Assembly: GCA_005792355.1 (NCBI GenBank)
Contig: SXSC01000180.1
Location: 1 to 41,588, forward strand
Reading direction: 5' to 3'
DNA: 41,588 bases
DNA from: Opitutaceae bacterium
GTDB taxonomy: Bacteria; Verrucomicrobiota; Verrucomicrobiia; Opitutales; Opitutaceae
Shown: piece by piece, positions 40,273 to 41,588 of the stretch
Layout: every line of letters starts with the position of its first letter
How positions within the stretch are numbered: position 1 is the first letter of the stretch
Program-made: the position numbers and the translations under genes
Notes under the pieces: model-generated
Told to the model about the DNA's origin: nothing
Databases searched by the model: none
The model's input: only the letters and a program-made list of their open reading frames with translations

Positions 40273-40527
40273 ATGAGCACGCAAATCACCATCGATCTGC
40301 CGGACGGCGCCTTTTCCGCGCTGCGCCAAAGCAAGGCGGAGTTTGCGGCCGAGTTGCGCCTGACCGCTGCGGTAAAATGGTATGAGCTGGGCAAGTTTTC
40401 CCAAGAGAAGGCCGCCGAACTGGCCGGCCTCAGCCGCGCCGACTTCATCTCCGCGCTCGAACGCTTCCGCGTCTCGCCCTTCCAAGTCGAGCCGGGCGAA
40501 CTTGCCCGCGAACTCGGCCCGTCCTGA
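40273..40527 (+). CDS. UPF0175-family antitoxin
   Basis: 84 residues: MSTQITIDLPDGAFSALRQSKAEFAAELRLTAAVKWYELGKFSQEKAAELAGLSRADFISALERFRVSPFQVEPGELAREL. The segment LRLTAAVKWYELGKFSQEKAAELAGLSRADFI is the family signature, a helix-turn-helix-like DNA-binding motif. Such proteins are found directly before DUF3368 PIN-like toxins, as here, and the pair is a predicted toxin-antitoxin system. It is divergent from the truncated fragment, with about 60 nt between. Confidence 0.9.
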   Translation: MSTQITIDLPDGAFSALRQSKAEFAAELRLTAAVKWYELGKFSQEKAAELAGLSRADFISALERFRVSPFQVEPGELARELGPS

Positions 40528-40536
40528 GTGCCGTCG

Positions 40537-41028
40537 ATGGCCGGTCCCGACAAGTGGGTCGTCAACGCCTCGCCGCTGATCTGCCTCGGCAAACTCGGCC
40601 ACCTCGACTGGCTGGATCAACTGGCGACCGAAGTCGTGATTCCCTCCGGAGTCGCGCAGGAAATCGAAAACGGTCCGCCAGGAGATGCCGCGCGCCGGTG
40701 GCTGCAGGCAGTCGGCGCCCCGCACGTGCGCGCGATTGATCAAATCGACCCGGAAATTGCGGCGTGGGACCTTGGGGCCGGCGAACGCGCGGTGCTGACG
40801 TGGGCCCGCCGCAATCCGGGTTTTACCGCGATCCTAGATGATCGCGCCGCCCGCCGCTGCGCCGACGTGTTCGGGGTAACGGTGTGCGGCACGGTCGGAA
40901 TCTTGATGCGCGCCAAGCGTGCAAGACTCACTCCGAATCTGGCGGCGGTGCTCGATGCCGCGACCAAAGCCGGACTCTACCTATCGCCCGCCGTGCGGCG
41001 CGAAGCACTGCGCTTGGTCGGGGAGTAA
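40537..41028 (+). CDS. DUF3368 PIN-like toxin
   Basis: 163 residues from the ATG at 40537; a GTG at 40528 directly after the antitoxin stop is equally in frame. The start WVVNASPLICLGKLGHLDWL is the DUF3368 signature, in which Asn replaces the first PIN Asp in this family. IPSGVAQEIENGP carries the conserved Glu, LGAGERAVLTWAR the next acid, and FTAILDDRAARRCADVFGVTVCGTVGIL the Asp pair. It is predicted to be a ribonuclease toxin of the PIN fold, neutralised by the upstream UPF0175 protein. The gene looks intact. Confidence 0.9.
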   Translation: MAGPDKWVVNASPLICLGKLGHLDWLDQLATEVVIPSGVAQEIENGPPGDAARRWLQAVGAPHVRAIDQIDPEIAAWDLGAGERAVLTWARRNPGFTAILDDRAARRCADVFGVTVCGTVGILMRAKRARLTPNLAAVLDAATKAGLYLSPAVRREALRLVGE

Positions 41029-41085
41029 CGTGCTTCGGAGGAGTCAGGCGGGGCGATATTCCTCTTTCCCCATTCCATTGATTTG

Positions 41086-41146
41086 AAACGCGGAGGGCGC
41101 GGAGTCCGCGGAGGCTTGAGTTGCTAGCTCCGCTAGCTCCGCGTTT
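41086..41146. repeat. CGCGGAGG-family inverted repeat, second copy
   Basis: AAACGCGGAG (41086-41095) pairs with CTCCGCGTTT (41137-41146). The left half and loop match 38214-38256 closely (GAAACGCGGAGG, CCGCGGAGGC, TGAGTTG). The right arm is altered to CTCCGCTAGCTCCGCG. Confidence 0.7.
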
Positions 41147-41222
41147 ATGGTTCGAGACTGGGTGCGGGAAATGGCGCGATCGTCAACCGGGGGAGGCACT
41201 GTGAGAAGTTCGGCATCGTCCC

Positions 41223-41458
41223 TCACTTCCGCCCCAGCCGCGCCAGTTCCTCGTCGATCAGGCGGCGGAGTTCGCGGGCTTCGGAGAGCTGCTTCGCCTC
41301 GTCCGTGGATTCGTCGAGCAGCGCGATGGCTTGGCGGAGGGCGGCGGCGCGCTTCTCGCGGTCGGCGGCGTCATCCGGCGGCGTCAGCGCCGAGGCGTAG
41401 TGGCTGCGCGCGAGATTCCAACGGACGTCAAGGGTGTGGTCTCCCTTTGCAAAGGCGG
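41223..41458 (-). pseudogene. Gene tail repeat copy 3, interrupted by a hairpin element
   Basis: The minus frame reads AAFAKGDHTLDVRWNLARSHYASAL, then REKRAAALRQAIALLDESTDEAKQLSEARELRRLIDEELARLGRK and a stop at 41223-41225. It is more than 80 percent identical by eye to copy 2 over this span. A 78-nt hairpin element interrupts the homology at 41459; upstream of it (beyond 41536) only a few bases (GCAGGA) still resemble copy 2. The window ends before any start can be seen, so it could be a complete gene that carries the insertion. Confidence 0.6.
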
Positions 41459-41536
41459 CCTCCCGCAGATTCAGAAAGACCGCAGATGGTCGGATGCCGG
41501 GGTTCGCATCTGTGGTCTTTCTGAATCTGTGGGAGG
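41459..41536. repeat. 78-nt hairpin element inserted in tail copy 3
   Basis: Left arm 41459-41488 and right arm 41507-41536 are reverse complements over 30 bp with two mismatches, both G opposite T and so G-U pairs in plus-strand RNA. The loop is 18 nt. The arms contain CAGATTCAGAAAGACC. The length is a multiple of three, and the minus-strand frame stays open across it. Confidence 0.9.
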
Positions 41537-41588
41537 TCCTGCAGTTTCCTTTTGTTCCGCCGCTGGATTGAGCTGCTGAGTCGTACGC

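Noticed and set aside
38218..41536. CRISPR array or integron attC array in the accessory island
   Set aside because: The repeats are inverted, few and irregularly spaced, there are no direct repeats with equal spacers, and no integrase or cas gene is present.

Overview
The window is GC-rich Gram-negative bacterial DNA. Its content points to Verrucomicrobiota, most likely Opitutaceae, although no rRNA or marker comparison was possible. It encodes lipid A synthesis (lpxD), a TonB-dependent receptor with an N-terminal carboxypeptidase-like domain, and a secreted Ig-domain protein that ends in the duplicated 'GFxIGGT...EIYEV' module typical of these bacteria. It also has PQQ-type propellers, a GH10 xylanase, a SUMF1-domain protein, a ceramidase-like protein, and many palindromic intergenic repeats. 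No tRNA, rRNA, CRISPR array or transposase gene was seen.

Layout. 1-2111: the 3' end of ahcY, a PAS-type sensor kinase on the other strand, and a palindromic repeat. 2109-3473: an MFS exporter, with the relic tail of a lost Ig-type gene behind its start. 3772-6128: a compact minus-strand operon of peroxiredoxin, pentameric ligand-gated channel-like protein and second peroxiredoxin. This is the most unusual functional unit here. 6683-10528: fmt and the large Ig-domain secreted protein. 10899-17232: housekeeping genes, including a LysM protein, parB, secG, a LolA-like protein, a HAD phosphatase, a tandem ribbon-helix-helix protein and an aspartate aminotransferase. 17717-22382: a PQQ propeller with a coupled small gene, a membrane protein, a fatty acid desaturase and lpxD. 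22399-25421: a divergent GH10 xylanase / secreted propeller pair and a tiny basic ORF. 25578-31797: a DUF4350-like protein, yjdM, a DinB-like protein, a second PQQ propeller, a cyclic-nucleotide-domain histidine kinase and a Tat-exported DegT-type aminotransferase. 32082-37913: a SUMF1-domain protein, a TonB receptor and a ceramidase-like protein. 38431-41588: an accessory island with three different toxin-antitoxin modules interleaved with three copies of one gene tail.

The most interesting points are: (1) the channel-like gene packed between two 2-Cys peroxiredoxins; (2) the toxin-antitoxin island, where vapB carries an in-frame amber codon while vapC looks intact, and where the same helical tail recurs three times; (3) a 78-nt near-perfect hairpin inserted in frame in one of those tails; (4) a 76-nt cloverleaf-like palindrome directly upstream of the SUMF1 gene; (5) a 40-nt repeat that contains the stop codon of three unrelated genes; (6) a textbook intrinsic terminator inside the signal-peptide codons of the gene after secG.
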